From assembly GCF_000463015.1 (NCBI RefSeq), contig NC_022247.1, positions 4,402,001-4,466,000 on the forward strand: DNA of 64,000 bases. Reading direction: 5' to 3'. How positions within the stretch are numbered: the stretch's first letter is position 1; each line of letters opens with the position of its first letter. The translations under genes and the position numbers were made by a program. The notes below the pieces were generated by a model. It was not told where the DNA came from, made no database searches, and saw only the letters and a list, made by a program, of their open reading frames with translations. This document shows positions 16,582 to 24,877 of this stretch, piece after piece. This DNA comes from Variovorax paradoxus B4 (GTDB lineage Bacteria; Pseudomonadota; Gammaproteobacteria; Burkholderiales; Burkholderiaceae_C).

Positions 16582-17544
16582 ATGGCTGAGGAAGATCAGG
16601 TGGCGGTGCGCGTGGCCTGGCTCTACTACATGGAGGGCCTGACGCAGGACGGCATCGCCACGAAGCTCGGCCTGACGCGGCTGCGCGTGAACCGCCTGCT
16701 GGGCGAGGCGCGCGAGAGTGGGCTGGTCAGCATCAAGATCAACTCGCGCCACGAGAGCTGCCTGCGGCTGGAAGAAGAACTGCGCAGCGTCTGCGGCCTG
16801 CGCGAGGCAACGATCATTCCGACGCCGGAAAGCCCCGATCTCATCCCCGTGCTGCTGGGACGCACGGCCGGCGAATATCTTTCGAAGCACATCGAGACGA
16901 ACCGCGTGCGCGGCGTGGGCGTGGGCTGGGGCGCCACCTTGCGCGAGGCCATACGCCACGTCGCATCCGGCCAATGGCCCGAGGTGCACGTGAACTCGAT
17001 GATGGGCGGCCTGACGCGCGGCCTGGAGATCAACACCTTCGAAACGGCCAGCGCACTGGCCGCGCGCCTGGGCGCGCAATGCAGCTACCTGGCGGCGCCC
17101 CTGTATGCGGGCAGCGCCAAATCGCGCGACACCATCGTTTCGCAGGATGTCTTCAAGGAAGCGTTCGGCCAGATCGCGGCCAACGACGTCGCGCTGCTGA
17201 GCGTGGGTGACCTGAGCACGCGCTCGCTGCTGGTGCGCTACGGCCTGCCGAAGGACGTGCCGGTGGCCGAGCTGCGGCAGGCCAAGGCGGTGGGCGACAT
17301 CATCGGCCAGTTCCTCGACCGCCACGGCAAGCCGGTGAAGCATGCGCTGAACCAGCGCGTGGTCGCGCCGTCGCTCGAGGAGCTGGCACGCATTCCAACG
17401 GTGATCGTTGCCTCGGGCGGCGAGAACAAGGCGCCGATCATTGCGGCGGTGCTGCGGGCCAGGCTGCTGTCGGTGCTGATCTGCGATGAGCAGACGGCGC
17501 GCACGGCGCTGAAGCTCTACCAGGCGCTGGCCGCGCAAGCCTGA
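16582..17544 (+). CDS. SorC/DeoR-type sugar-binding transcriptional regulator
   Basis: A 320-residue regulator. The N-terminus is a helix-turn-helix (YYMEGLTQDGIATKLGLTR then LRVNRLLGEARESGLVSI) and the rest is the SorC sugar-phosphate-binding domain: RTAGEYLSKHI, VGVGWGATLREA, and VASGGENKAPIIAAVLRARL near the end. Such regulators respond to phosphorylated sugars or polyols. It is divergent from araM-ugp and probably controls it in response to a glycerol-phosphate-like ligand. ATG 16582 follows GGAGAATTCGG; the frame opens at 16531 but those residues are Arg-rich and unlike the family. Confidence 0.88.
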   Translation: MAEEDQVAVRVAWLYYMEGLTQDGIATKLGLTRLRVNRLLGEARESGLVSIKINSRHESCLRLEEELRSVCGLREATIIPTPESPDLIPVLLGRTAGEYLSKHIETNRVRGVGVGWGATLREAIRHVASGQWPEVHVNSMMGGLTRGLEINTFETASALAARLGAQCSYLAAPLYAGSAKSRDTIVSQDVFKEAFGQIAANDVALLSVGDLSTRSLLVRYGLPKDVPVAELRQAKAVGDIIGQFLDRHGKPVKHALNQRVVAPSLEELARIPTVIVASGGENKAPIIAAVLRARLLSVLICDEQTARTALKLYQALAAQA

Positions 17545-17555
17545 AGAAGGCCCGG

Positions 17556-18830
17556 CTAGCCGGCGGAGCCCTCGCAGGCCACCTTGTCGTTCGGCCGCGC
17601 GTCGGCCCGTGCACCCGCCCGTGCACTCGTCAGCGCCCAGGCGAACACACCCACGCCTGCGAGCGCGAGCAGCGCACCGACCCACCCGGTCGAGGTCCAG
17701 CCCAGCCCGGCGGCAATGGCCACGCCGCCGAGCCAGGCGCCCAGCGCATTGGCCATGTTGAAGGCCGAGTGATTGAGCGCCGCGGCGAGCGTCTGCGCAT
17801 CGCCGGCCACGTCCATCAGGCGGATCTGCAGCGCCGGGCCGATGGCCACGGTGGTGCCGATGAGAAACACGTTGATTGCCGCGGTGACCACGTGGTGCGC
17901 CGCGAACGAGAACATTGCAAGCACCAGCGCCGCATAGACGAGCAGGCCGCCGATGGTGCGCATGAGCGACTTGTCGGCCAGGCGCGAGCCGACGAGGTTG
18001 CCTGTGACCATGCCCAGGCCGAACAGCGCGAGCACGAAAGGCACGCCGCCCAGCGGCAGGCCGGCCACTTCGATGAGCGTGGGCTTGATGTAGCTGAACA
18101 CCGAGAACATGCCGCCGAAGCCGATGGCGCCGATGCCGAGCGTGAACCACACCTGCTTGCGCCTGAGCGCGCCAAGTTCGCGCCAGGGGCTGGCACCCGC
18201 GGGCGGGGCCAGGTCGGGGATGTCGCGGCGCAGCAGCGCCACGGCCACCAGCGCGATGAGGCCGACGAACACGAAGGCGGCGCGCCAGCCGAACAGCTGG
18301 CCGAGCCATGCCGCAATCGGCACGCCCACCAGCGTGGCGCCGGTGAGCCCCAGCATCACGAGGCCCACGGCGCGTGCGCGGCGCCCGGGTGGCGCGAGCG
18401 TGGCCGCCACGAGCGCGGCAACGCCGAAGTAGGTGCCGTGCGGCAGCCCGGTCGCAAAGCGCAGCAGGTTGAGCGACATGTAGCCCGGCGCCATCGCGCT
18501 CGCGAAGTTGCCGGCGGCAAACACGGCCATGAGCGCGATCAGCAGCGCGCGGCGGCGCCAGCCGGCCGCCAGCACCGCGAGCACCGGGGCGCCGATGACC
18601 ACGCCGAGCGCATAGGCGCTGATGACGTGGCCGGCTTGCGGAATGCTGACGTCGATGTCTTTGGCCACTTCGGGCAAGAGGCCCATGATGACGAACTCAC
18701 CGGTGCCGATGGCGAAGCCGCCGACGCCGAGCGCGAGCACGGCGCGCAGGAAGTTGACGGGCCGTGCGGAGGGGGAAACAGCGGAAATGTCGGTGTCCGC
18801 GCTGTCCAGCGCGGGTGGGGAGGCGTTCAA
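17556..18830 (-). CDS. MFS transporter, DHA1/AraJ-like
   Basis: A 424-residue, 12-helix drug:H+ antiporter-type permease. It shows AIGTGEFVIMGLLPEVAKD at helix 1, the typical AraJ/arabinose-efflux signature, and MSLNLLRFATGLPHGTYFG. No ATG fits in frame near the first helix; TTG at 18830 follows AGGAG at 7 bases and gives a normal length, so I prefer it. An ATG at 18935 would add 35 residues with no resemblance. The substrate is unknown. It converges on the SorC regulator with 11 bases between. Confidence 0.85.
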   Translation of the reverse strand: MNASPPALDSADTDISAVSPSARPVNFLRAVLALGVGGFAIGTGEFVIMGLLPEVAKDIDVSIPQAGHVISAYALGVVIGAPVLAVLAAGWRRRALLIALMAVFAAGNFASAMAPGYMSLNLLRFATGLPHGTYFGVAALVAATLAPPGRRARAVGLVMLGLTGATLVGVPIAAWLGQLFGWRAAFVFVGLIALVAVALLRRDIPDLAPPAGASPWRELGALRRKQVWFTLGIGAIGFGGMFSVFSYIKPTLIEVAGLPLGGVPFVLALFGLGMVTGNLVGSRLADKSLMRTIGGLLVYAALVLAMFSFAAHHVVTAAINVFLIGTTVAIGPALQIRLMDVAGDAQTLAAALNHSAFNMANALGAWLGGVAIAAGLGWTSTGWVGALLALAGVGVFAWALTSARAGARADARPNDKVACEGSAG

Positions 18831-18951
18831 GGCCAGGCTCCTGGGAGGGTGCCCGGCGGCAGCGGGCAGAAGCCCAATTTTAGGGTAAACCCTGAATTTC
18901 TGCCGATACGGCCATGCTGTGGCTGATACCGGCATGCCGGCCGGCCCGTTG

Positions 18952-19644
18952 TCAGATCGCGACGAGCTGGCGCACGCCCTGCGCTTCCATGTCCTTGCCA
19001 AGGCCGCGCGCAATGACCTCGCCGCGCTCCATCACGAGGTAGTCGTCGGCCAGTTCCTGGGCAAAGTCGTAGTACTGCTCGCACAGCACGATGGCCATGT
19101 CGCCGCGGTCGGCCAGCATGCGGATGACGCGGCCGATGTCCTTGATGATGCTGGGCTGGATGCCTTCGGTGGGCTCGTCGAGGATCAGGAGCTTGGGCTT
19201 GGGCGCCAGGGCGCGGGCGATGGCGAGCTGTTGCTGCTGGCCGCCGGAGAGGTCGCCGCCTCTCCTGTTGATCATCTGCTTGAGCACGGGGAACAGATCG
19301 AACAGTTCCGACGGGATGGGCGTGCTGCCGCTCTTGTAGGCCAGGCCCATGCGCAGGTTTTCCTCGACCGTGAGCCTGGCGAAGATCTCGCGGCCCTGGG
19401 GGACGAAGCCGATGCCGGCCCTCGCTCTTTCATAGGGCGTGGCCTTGTGGATCGGCTTGCCTTCGAGCTCGATGCTGCCGCTCTTGATGGGAACCAGGCC
19501 CATGAGCGACTTGAGCAGCGTGGTCTTGCCTACGCCGTTGCGGCCCAGCAGCACCGTGACCTTGCCGAGCGTGGCCTCGAAGCTCACGTCTCGCAGGATG
19601 TGGGAGCCGCCGTAGTACTGGTGGATGTTTTTGACTGTCAGCAT
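18952..19644 (-). CDS. urtE: Urea ABC transporter ATPase UrtE
   Basis: A 230-residue ATPase of the branched-chain/urea (LivF-like) group: Walker A GRNGVGKTT, Q-loop VPQGREIF, signature LSGGQQQQLAIARAL, Walker B LLILDEPTEGIQPS. The IHQYYGGSHILRDVSFE start and EPTEGIQPSIIKDIGRVI are characteristic of UrtE. It is the last urt gene, 12 bases after urtD. It energises urea uptake together with UrtD. Confidence 0.93.
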   Translation of the reverse strand: MLTVKNIHQYYGGSHILRDVSFEATLGKVTVLLGRNGVGKTTLLKSLMGLVPIKSGSIELEGKPIHKATPYERARAGIGFVPQGREIFARLTVEENLRMGLAYKSGSTPIPSELFDLFPVLKQMINRRGGDLSGGQQQQLAIARALAPKPKLLILDEPTEGIQPSIIKDIGRVIRMLADRGDMAIVLCEQYYDFAQELADDYLVMERGEVIARGLGKDMEAQGVRQLVAI

Positions 19645-19656
19645 GAAATCGATTCC

Positions 19657-20535
19657 TCAGCGGCCAAGATAGACCTCGATCACGCGCTCGTCGGCCTGCA
19701 CTTCGTCCAGCGTGCCCTGCGCCAGCACAGACCCGTCGCACAGCACGGTGACGATCTCGGAAATGGTGCGGATGAAGCTCATGTCGTGCTCCACCACCAT
19801 CAGCGAGTGCTTGCCCTTGAGCGTGAGGAACAGCTCTGCCGTGCGGGCGGTTTCCTCGTCGGTCATGCCGGCCACGGGCTCGTCGAGCAGCAGCAGCTTC
19901 GGGTCCTGCATCAGCAGCATGCCGATCTCGAGCCACTGCTTCTGGCCATGGCTCAGGTTGCCGGCCAGGCGCGACACGCTGCCGGCCAGGTGAATGGTCT
20001 CCAGCACTTCGGCGAGCCGGTCGCTCTGCGCCGAGTCGAGCCTGAACAGCATCGACGCGCGAACGCCCTTGTTGGTCTTGAGCGCGAGCTCGAGGTTCTC
20101 GAACACCGTGAGATGCTCGAACACCGTCGGCTTCTGGAACTTGCGCCCGATGCCCAGCTGCGCGATGTCGGCCTCGCGATGGCGCAGCAGGTCGATGGTG
20201 CTGCCGAAGAACACCGTGCCCTCGTCGGGCCGCGTCTTGCCGGTGATGATGTCCATCATCGTCGTCTTGCCCGCGCCGTTCGGGCCGATGATGCAGCGCA
20301 GTTCGCCCGGCGCAATGTCGAGCGACAGCTTGTTGATGGCCTTGAAGCCGTCGAAGCTCACGCTCACGTCCTCGAGGTAGAGGATGCGGCCGTGCGTCAC
20401 GTCCACTTCGCCCGGCGTTGCAATGCGGCCGAAGTCCGCGGAACGGCCGCCAGATTCGGTGCTGCCGCTCACGTAGTGCATGCCCTTGGCGCGGGCGGCG
20501 CGCTCGGCGCCGGCTTCCATCAGGTCGGGCGTCAT
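19657..20535 (-). CDS. urtD: Urea ABC transporter ATPase UrtD
   Basis: A 292-residue LivG-like ATPase with a ~45-residue N-terminal extension before LYLEDVSVSFDGFKAIN. Walker A is GPNGAGKTT; the signature is LSHGQKQWLEIGMLL and Walker B LLLLDEPVAGMTDEET, the GQKQWLEI segment being typical of UrtD. It lies 55 bases after urtC. The extension could be shorter if Met18 (MHYVSG) is used. Confidence 0.93.
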   Translation of the reverse strand: MTPDLMEAGAERAARAKGMHYVSGSTESGGRSADFGRIATPGEVDVTHGRILYLEDVSVSFDGFKAINKLSLDIAPGELRCIIGPNGAGKTTMMDIITGKTRPDEGTVFFGSTIDLLRHREADIAQLGIGRKFQKPTVFEHLTVFENLELALKTNKGVRASMLFRLDSAQSDRLAEVLETIHLAGSVSRLAGNLSHGQKQWLEIGMLLMQDPKLLLLDEPVAGMTDEETARTAELFLTLKGKHSLMVVEHDMSFIRTISEIVTVLCDGSVLAQGTLDEVQADERVIEVYLGR

Positions 20536-20590
20536 TCAGAAACCTCCGCGCTTCGCGCTGCGGTATTCGCCTTGGGAGCGGCCCGGCGGC

Positions 20591-21814
20591 TCATGCGCGC
20601 GCTCCCTTCACTTCGGCCACCAGCGGCGCGTGCAGCGCCTCCGGCTCCACGCCTTGCGCGGCGGCCATGGCGCGCTGTGCTTCTTCGCGGCCGGCGCTCA
20701 CGCCGGCCGGCGCCTTCTCCCTCGACAGCCACTTGCGCACCAGGCCCACGATGCCGTTCGGCAGGAACAACGTGACAGCAATGAACAAGGCACCCAGGAA
20801 GTACAGCCAGTACTCGGGGTACGCCACCGTCAGCCAGCTCTTCGCGCCGTTGACGATGAAGGCGCCGATGATCGGGCCGATGAGCGTGGCGCGTCCGCCC
20901 ACCGCGGCCCAGATCGCGATCTCGATGGAGTTGGCCGCGCTCATCTCGCCCGGGTTGATGATGCCGACCTGCGGCACATACAGCGCACCGGCCACGCCGC
21001 ACATGATGGCCGAGATGACCCAGATCGTGAGCTTGTAGGGCAGCGGGTTGTAGCCCGAGAACATCACGCGCGTTTCGGCGTCGCGGATGGCCTGCAGCAC
21101 GCGGCCGAACTTGCTTGCGATGAGCCACCTGGCAAACAGGAAGAAGCCCAGCAGCGTGAGGCCCGTGAGCGCGAAAAGCGTCATGCGCATTTCCTGCGTG
21201 GCGATCGGAATGCCCAGGATGCGCTTGAAGTCGGTGAAGCCGTTGTTGCCGCCGAAGCCGGTCTCGTTGCGGAAGAACAGCAGCATCGCGGCGAAGGTCA
21301 TGGCCTGCGTGATGATCGAGAAGTACACGCCCTTGATGCGCGAGCGGAACGCGAAGAAGCCGAACACGAAGGCAATCAGGCCCGGCACCGCGACGATCAG
21401 CACCAGCGTGGCGATGAAGCTGTCGCTGAAGGTCCAGTGCCAGGGCAGCGTCTTCCAGTCGAGGAACACCATGAAGTCCGGCAGGTCGCTCTTGTAGTTG
21501 CCGTCGCGGCCGATCTGGCGCATCAGGTACATGCCCATCATGTAGCCGCCGAGCGCAAAGAACAGGCCGTGGCCCAGCGAGAGGATGCCGGTGTAGCCCC
21601 AGATCAGGTCCATGGCCAGCGCGCAGATCGCGTAGCACATGATCTTGCCGACCAGCGCCACTGCGTAGTCGCTCATGTGCAGCGGGCTGCCGGCCGGCAC
21701 CACCATGTTGAGCACCGGCGCCACGGCGCAAACGACGATCAACGTGATGAAGAAGGCTGTCCAGCCCTTGCCGCTCAAGAGCGGACCTTTGGTTGGCAAC
21801 ACAACCTTGCTCAT
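20591..21814 (-). CDS. urtC: Urea ABC transporter permease UrtC
   Basis: A 407-residue LivM-type permease with about ten helices, including DLIWGYTGILSLGHGLFFALGG and FGGNNGFTDF, both characteristic of UrtC. ATG at 21814 overlaps the urtB stop as ATGA, so the two permeases are translationally coupled. The C-terminus carries a ~40-residue hydrophilic tail rich in Ala, Glu and Arg. Confidence 0.93.
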   Translation of the reverse strand: MSKVVLPTKGPLLSGKGWTAFFITLIVVCAVAPVLNMVVPAGSPLHMSDYAVALVGKIMCYAICALAMDLIWGYTGILSLGHGLFFALGGYMMGMYLMRQIGRDGNYKSDLPDFMVFLDWKTLPWHWTFSDSFIATLVLIVAVPGLIAFVFGFFAFRSRIKGVYFSIITQAMTFAAMLLFFRNETGFGGNNGFTDFKRILGIPIATQEMRMTLFALTGLTLLGFFLFARWLIASKFGRVLQAIRDAETRVMFSGYNPLPYKLTIWVISAIMCGVAGALYVPQVGIINPGEMSAANSIEIAIWAAVGGRATLIGPIIGAFIVNGAKSWLTVAYPEYWLYFLGALFIAVTLFLPNGIVGLVRKWLSREKAPAGVSAGREEAQRAMAAAQGVEPEALHAPLVAEVKGARA

Positions 21815-23394
21815 GCTTCTGCGCTCCGGCCCTTCATCGCGAAGATGCCTTGAGGTCTCTTTTGAATGAAGATGATGATGAAAACGAGCACCGCGATCTT
21901 CGCGAGCACCGCGCCCGCCCAGCCTTCGATGAACTTGTTGAGAATGCCCAGGCCCATGGCCGCATACACCGTGCCCGCGAGCTGGCCCACGCCGCCCATC
22001 ACGACCACCATGAAGCTGTCGACGATGTAGCTCTGTCCCAGGTCGGGCCCGACGTTGCCGATCTGGCTCAGCGCACAGCCCGCGAGGCCGGCAATGCCGG
22101 AGCCGAGCGCGAAGGCGTAGGTGTCGATGCGCGCGGTGTTCACGCCCATGCAGGATGCGATCGGGCGGTTCTGCGTGACGCCGCGCACGAAGAGGCCCAG
22201 GCGCGTGCGGCCGATGAGCCAGCCCATCGCAAGCAGCACCAGCACGGCAAAGATGATGATGCAGATGCGGTTCCACGGCAGCGTGACGTTGCTCAGCATG
22301 GTGAAGCCGCCGCTCATCCAGCCGGGGTTTTCCACGCCGACGTTCTGCGCGCCGAACAGCGAACGCACGAGCTGCTGCAGCATCAGGCTGATGCCCCAGG
22401 TGGCGAGCAGCGTCTCGAGCGGCCGGCCGTAAAGGAAGCGGATCACGCCGCGCTCGAGCACCGCGCCCACCAGCGCGGAACTCAGGAACGCCACCGGAAT
22501 CGCCGCAACCAGGTACCAGCCGAAGGCCGCCTCGGGCATGTAGCGCTGGAAGATGCCCTGCATCACGTAGGTGGCGTAGGCGCCGATCATCATCAGCTCG
22601 CCGTGCGCCATGTTGATGACGCCCATCAGCCCGTAGGTGATGGCCAGGCCCAGCGCGGCGAGCAGCAGCACCGAGCCCAGGCTGATGCCGCTGAACACCG
22701 CGTTGATGCGGTCGCCCCACACCAGCGAACCATCGATGCTGGCAATGGAAGCGACGATGGCAGCCTTGACGTCCGCCTCGGTCTCGTCGGCAAGGCGCTG
22801 GTTGAGCAGCAGCTTGGTGTCGGGGCTGCTGTTGGCGCCGAGTTCCTTGGCCGCGGCAAGGCGCCTGGCCTTGTCGGCGCTGGTGAGCATGCTGGCGGCG
22901 CGCACCAGCTGGAGCTGCGCCTTGATGCCGGGGTTGGTCTCGGCGGCCAGCGCCTTCTCGACCATTGGAACGCGCGATTCGTCGGGCTCCTTGAAGAGCG
23001 CCTGCGCGGCTTCGGCGCGCACCGCGTCGTCCTTGCTCGTGAGCTTGAGCGCGGCCTGCGCGGCGTCGAGCGCGCCGCGCATGAGGTTGTTGTTGACTAC
23101 GTCCTCGGCCGTGTCGGGCACCTTCAGCTCGGCGCCGGTCACCGGGTCGTAGCCCTTGTCGTCCTTCATCACGAAGACCTTGTCTTCGGTGTACTTGACC
23201 GCGTCCTCGGACATGGCCTGGATGAAGGCGGCGGTCTTGTCGTCGGCCGTGAGCACGGCCTTGTTGAGCGCGGTGATGCGCGCTTCGGATTCGCCGGAGG
23301 CGATGGCGCGGGCTTCGTCGGCGGTCAGCGCGTGGACGGCCGATGCCATGAGCAGCATGGCGGCGAGTGCACAGTGAAGGGGTCGTCGAAGCAT
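21811..23394 (-). CDS. urtB: Urea ABC transporter permease UrtB
   Basis: A 527-residue protein. The N-terminal ~230 residues are a signal peptide plus a periplasmic helical domain (ADEARAIASGESEARITALN, and repeats rich in Ala), as is normal for UrtB; the rest is a LivH-like permease (YGLMGVINMAHGELMMIGAY, MGVNTARIDTYAFALGSGIAG). Start at 23394 (MLRRPLHCALAAMLL) begins the signal peptide; the frame opens at 23439 within a GC-rich hairpin. It follows urtA by 70 bases that hold that hairpin. Confidence 0.92.
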   Translation of the reverse strand: MLRRPLHCALAAMLLMASAVHALTADEARAIASGESEARITALNKAVLTADDKTAAFIQAMSEDAVKYTEDKVFVMKDDKGYDPVTGAELKVPDTAEDVVNNNLMRGALDAAQAALKLTSKDDAVRAEAAQALFKEPDESRVPMVEKALAAETNPGIKAQLQLVRAASMLTSADKARRLAAAKELGANSSPDTKLLLNQRLADETEADVKAAIVASIASIDGSLVWGDRINAVFSGISLGSVLLLAALGLAITYGLMGVINMAHGELMMIGAYATYVMQGIFQRYMPEAAFGWYLVAAIPVAFLSSALVGAVLERGVIRFLYGRPLETLLATWGISLMLQQLVRSLFGAQNVGVENPGWMSGGFTMLSNVTLPWNRICIIIFAVLVLLAMGWLIGRTRLGLFVRGVTQNRPIASCMGVNTARIDTYAFALGSGIAGLAGCALSQIGNVGPDLGQSYIVDSFMVVVMGGVGQLAGTVYAAMGLGILNKFIEGWAGAVLAKIAVLVFIIIFIQKRPQGIFAMKGRSAEA

Positions 23395-23409
23395 CGTGAG
23401 TTTCGTGTT

Positions 23410-23440
23410 GCCCCCTCTCCCCGGGGGGAGAGGGAGCAAG
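23410..23440. repeat. GC-rich intergenic palindrome between urtA and urtB
   Basis: CCCTCTCC facing GGAGAGGG around a CCGGGG centre forms a strong hairpin between urtA and urtB. Such hairpins after the binding-protein gene often attenuate transcription or protect the upstream mRNA, which would leave more urtA than urtBCDE. A related C-run/G-run element lies at 48190-48235, in the same relative position after another binding-protein gene. Confidence 0.5.
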
Positions 23441-23464
23441 AGAAGGGGCTTGGCGATGAGCCAG

Positions 23465-24733
23465 TTACAGCGACTTGCCGGCCGGCTGATCCGGCTTCTT
23501 GTCGTTGCCTTCGATGTACGGGCTCCACGGCTTGGCCTTGACCGGGCCCGGCGTCTTCCACACCACGCTGAACTGGCCGTCGGCCTTGATCTCGCCGATG
23601 AACACGCTCTTGTGCAGGTGATGGTTCTTCTCGTCCATCTTCGACACGATGCCCGAGGGGGCCGTGAAGGTCTGGCCGGCCATCGCCGCGATCACCTTGT
23701 CGGTGTCGGTGCTCTTGGCCTTCTCCACGGCCTGCTTCCACATGTGGATGCCGATCCAGGTGGCTTCCATCGGGTCGTTGGTGAGCGGCTTGTCCTTGTG
23801 GCCGGCGATGTTCTTGGCCTTGGCGTAGTCGCTCCACTGCTTGATGAACGCCGTGTTGGTCGGGTTCTTGATCGACATGAAGTAGTTCCATGCAGCGAGG
23901 TGGCCCACCAGCGGCTTGGTGTCCACGCCGCGCAGTTCTTCCTCGCCGACCGAGAAGGCCACCACCGGCACGTCCTTGGCCTTGAGGCCGGCGTTGCCGA
24001 GTTCCTTGTAGAACGGCACGTTCGAGTCGCCGTTGATGGTCGAAACAACTGCCGTCTTGCCGCCGGCCGAGAACTTCTTGATGTCGGCGACGATGGTCTG
24101 GTAGTCGCTGTGACCGAAGGGGGTGTACTTCTCGTCGATGTCGGTGTCCTTCACGCCCTTGCTCTTGAGGTAGGCGCGCAGGATCTTGTTGGTGGTGCGG
24201 GGGTAGACGTAGTCGGTGCCCAGCAGCACCCAGCGCTTGGCGCCGCCGCCTTCCTTGCTCATCAGGTAGTCGACCGCCGGAATGGCCTGCTGGTTGGGCG
24301 CCGCGCCGGTGTAGAACACGTTCTTGGAGAGTTCTTCGCCTTCGTACTGAACAGGGTAGAACAGCAGGCCGTTCATTTCCTCGACCACCGGCAGCACCGA
24401 CTTGCGCGACACCGAGGTCCAGCAGCCGAAGATCACCGAGACCTTGTCCTGGCCAAGCAGCTGCTTGGTTTTTTCAGCGAACAGCGGCCAGTTGGAAGCC
24501 GGGTCGACCACCACGGGCTCGAGCTGCTTGCCCAGCACGCCGCCCTTCTTGTTGATGTCGTCGATGGCCATCAGCACGGTGTCTTTCAACACGGTTTCCG
24601 AGATGGCCATCGTGCCCGACAGCGAGTGCAGCACGCCGACCTTGATGGTGTCGGCGGCAAAGGCAGGCGCAGCGGAAATGCTGGCCAGGGCGACGGCGGC
24701 GGTGAGCGCCTTGAGTGTGAAACGACGTTGCAT
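23465..24733 (-). CDS. urtA: Urea ABC transporter substrate-binding protein UrtA
   Basis: A 422-residue periplasmic binding protein with a Sec signal peptide ending APAFAADT. Mature sequence IKVGVLHSLSGTMAISETVL, FGCWTSVSRKSVLPVVEEM and EGEELSKNVFYTGAAPNQQ are diagnostic of UrtA rather than general LivJ-type proteins. ATG at 24733 follows AGGAG at 5-6 bases. It heads the operon urtABCDE. Urease genes, often next door, are not in the window. Confidence 0.94.
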   Translation of the reverse strand: MQRRFTLKALTAAVALASISAAPAFAADTIKVGVLHSLSGTMAISETVLKDTVLMAIDDINKKGGVLGKQLEPVVVDPASNWPLFAEKTKQLLGQDKVSVIFGCWTSVSRKSVLPVVEEMNGLLFYPVQYEGEELSKNVFYTGAAPNQQAIPAVDYLMSKEGGGAKRWVLLGTDYVYPRTTNKILRAYLKSKGVKDTDIDEKYTPFGHSDYQTIVADIKKFSAGGKTAVVSTINGDSNVPFYKELGNAGLKAKDVPVVAFSVGEEELRGVDTKPLVGHLAAWNYFMSIKNPTNTAFIKQWSDYAKAKNIAGHKDKPLTNDPMEATWIGIHMWKQAVEKAKSTDTDKVIAAMAGQTFTAPSGIVSKMDEKNHHLHKSVFIGEIKADGQFSVVWKTPGPVKAKPWSPYIEGNDKKPDQPAGKSL

Positions 24734-24824
24734 GTGGACTCCTGCTCCGGGGTGGTTGAAACCTGGTCGCCGGTACGGGCCGGACGATGGAGGGGAGTCT
24801 GCGGATTCGCCCGCCCGCGAGAAA

Positions 24825-24840
24825 TACGCCGGGTGGCGTA
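24825..24840. promoter_or_regulatory. Inverted repeat upstream of urtA
   Basis: A perfect 6-base inverted repeat, TACGCC-N4-GGCGTA, lies about 92 bases upstream of the urtA start. Position and symmetry suit an activator site for the urt operon. No regulator is encoded beside it, so the binding protein is unknown, and it could instead be a weak hairpin after the DHA2 exporter region. Confidence 0.4.
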
Positions 24841-24877
24841 CACGGAGGTACTCAGGGCGGTGATGGCTGCGGCGCCT

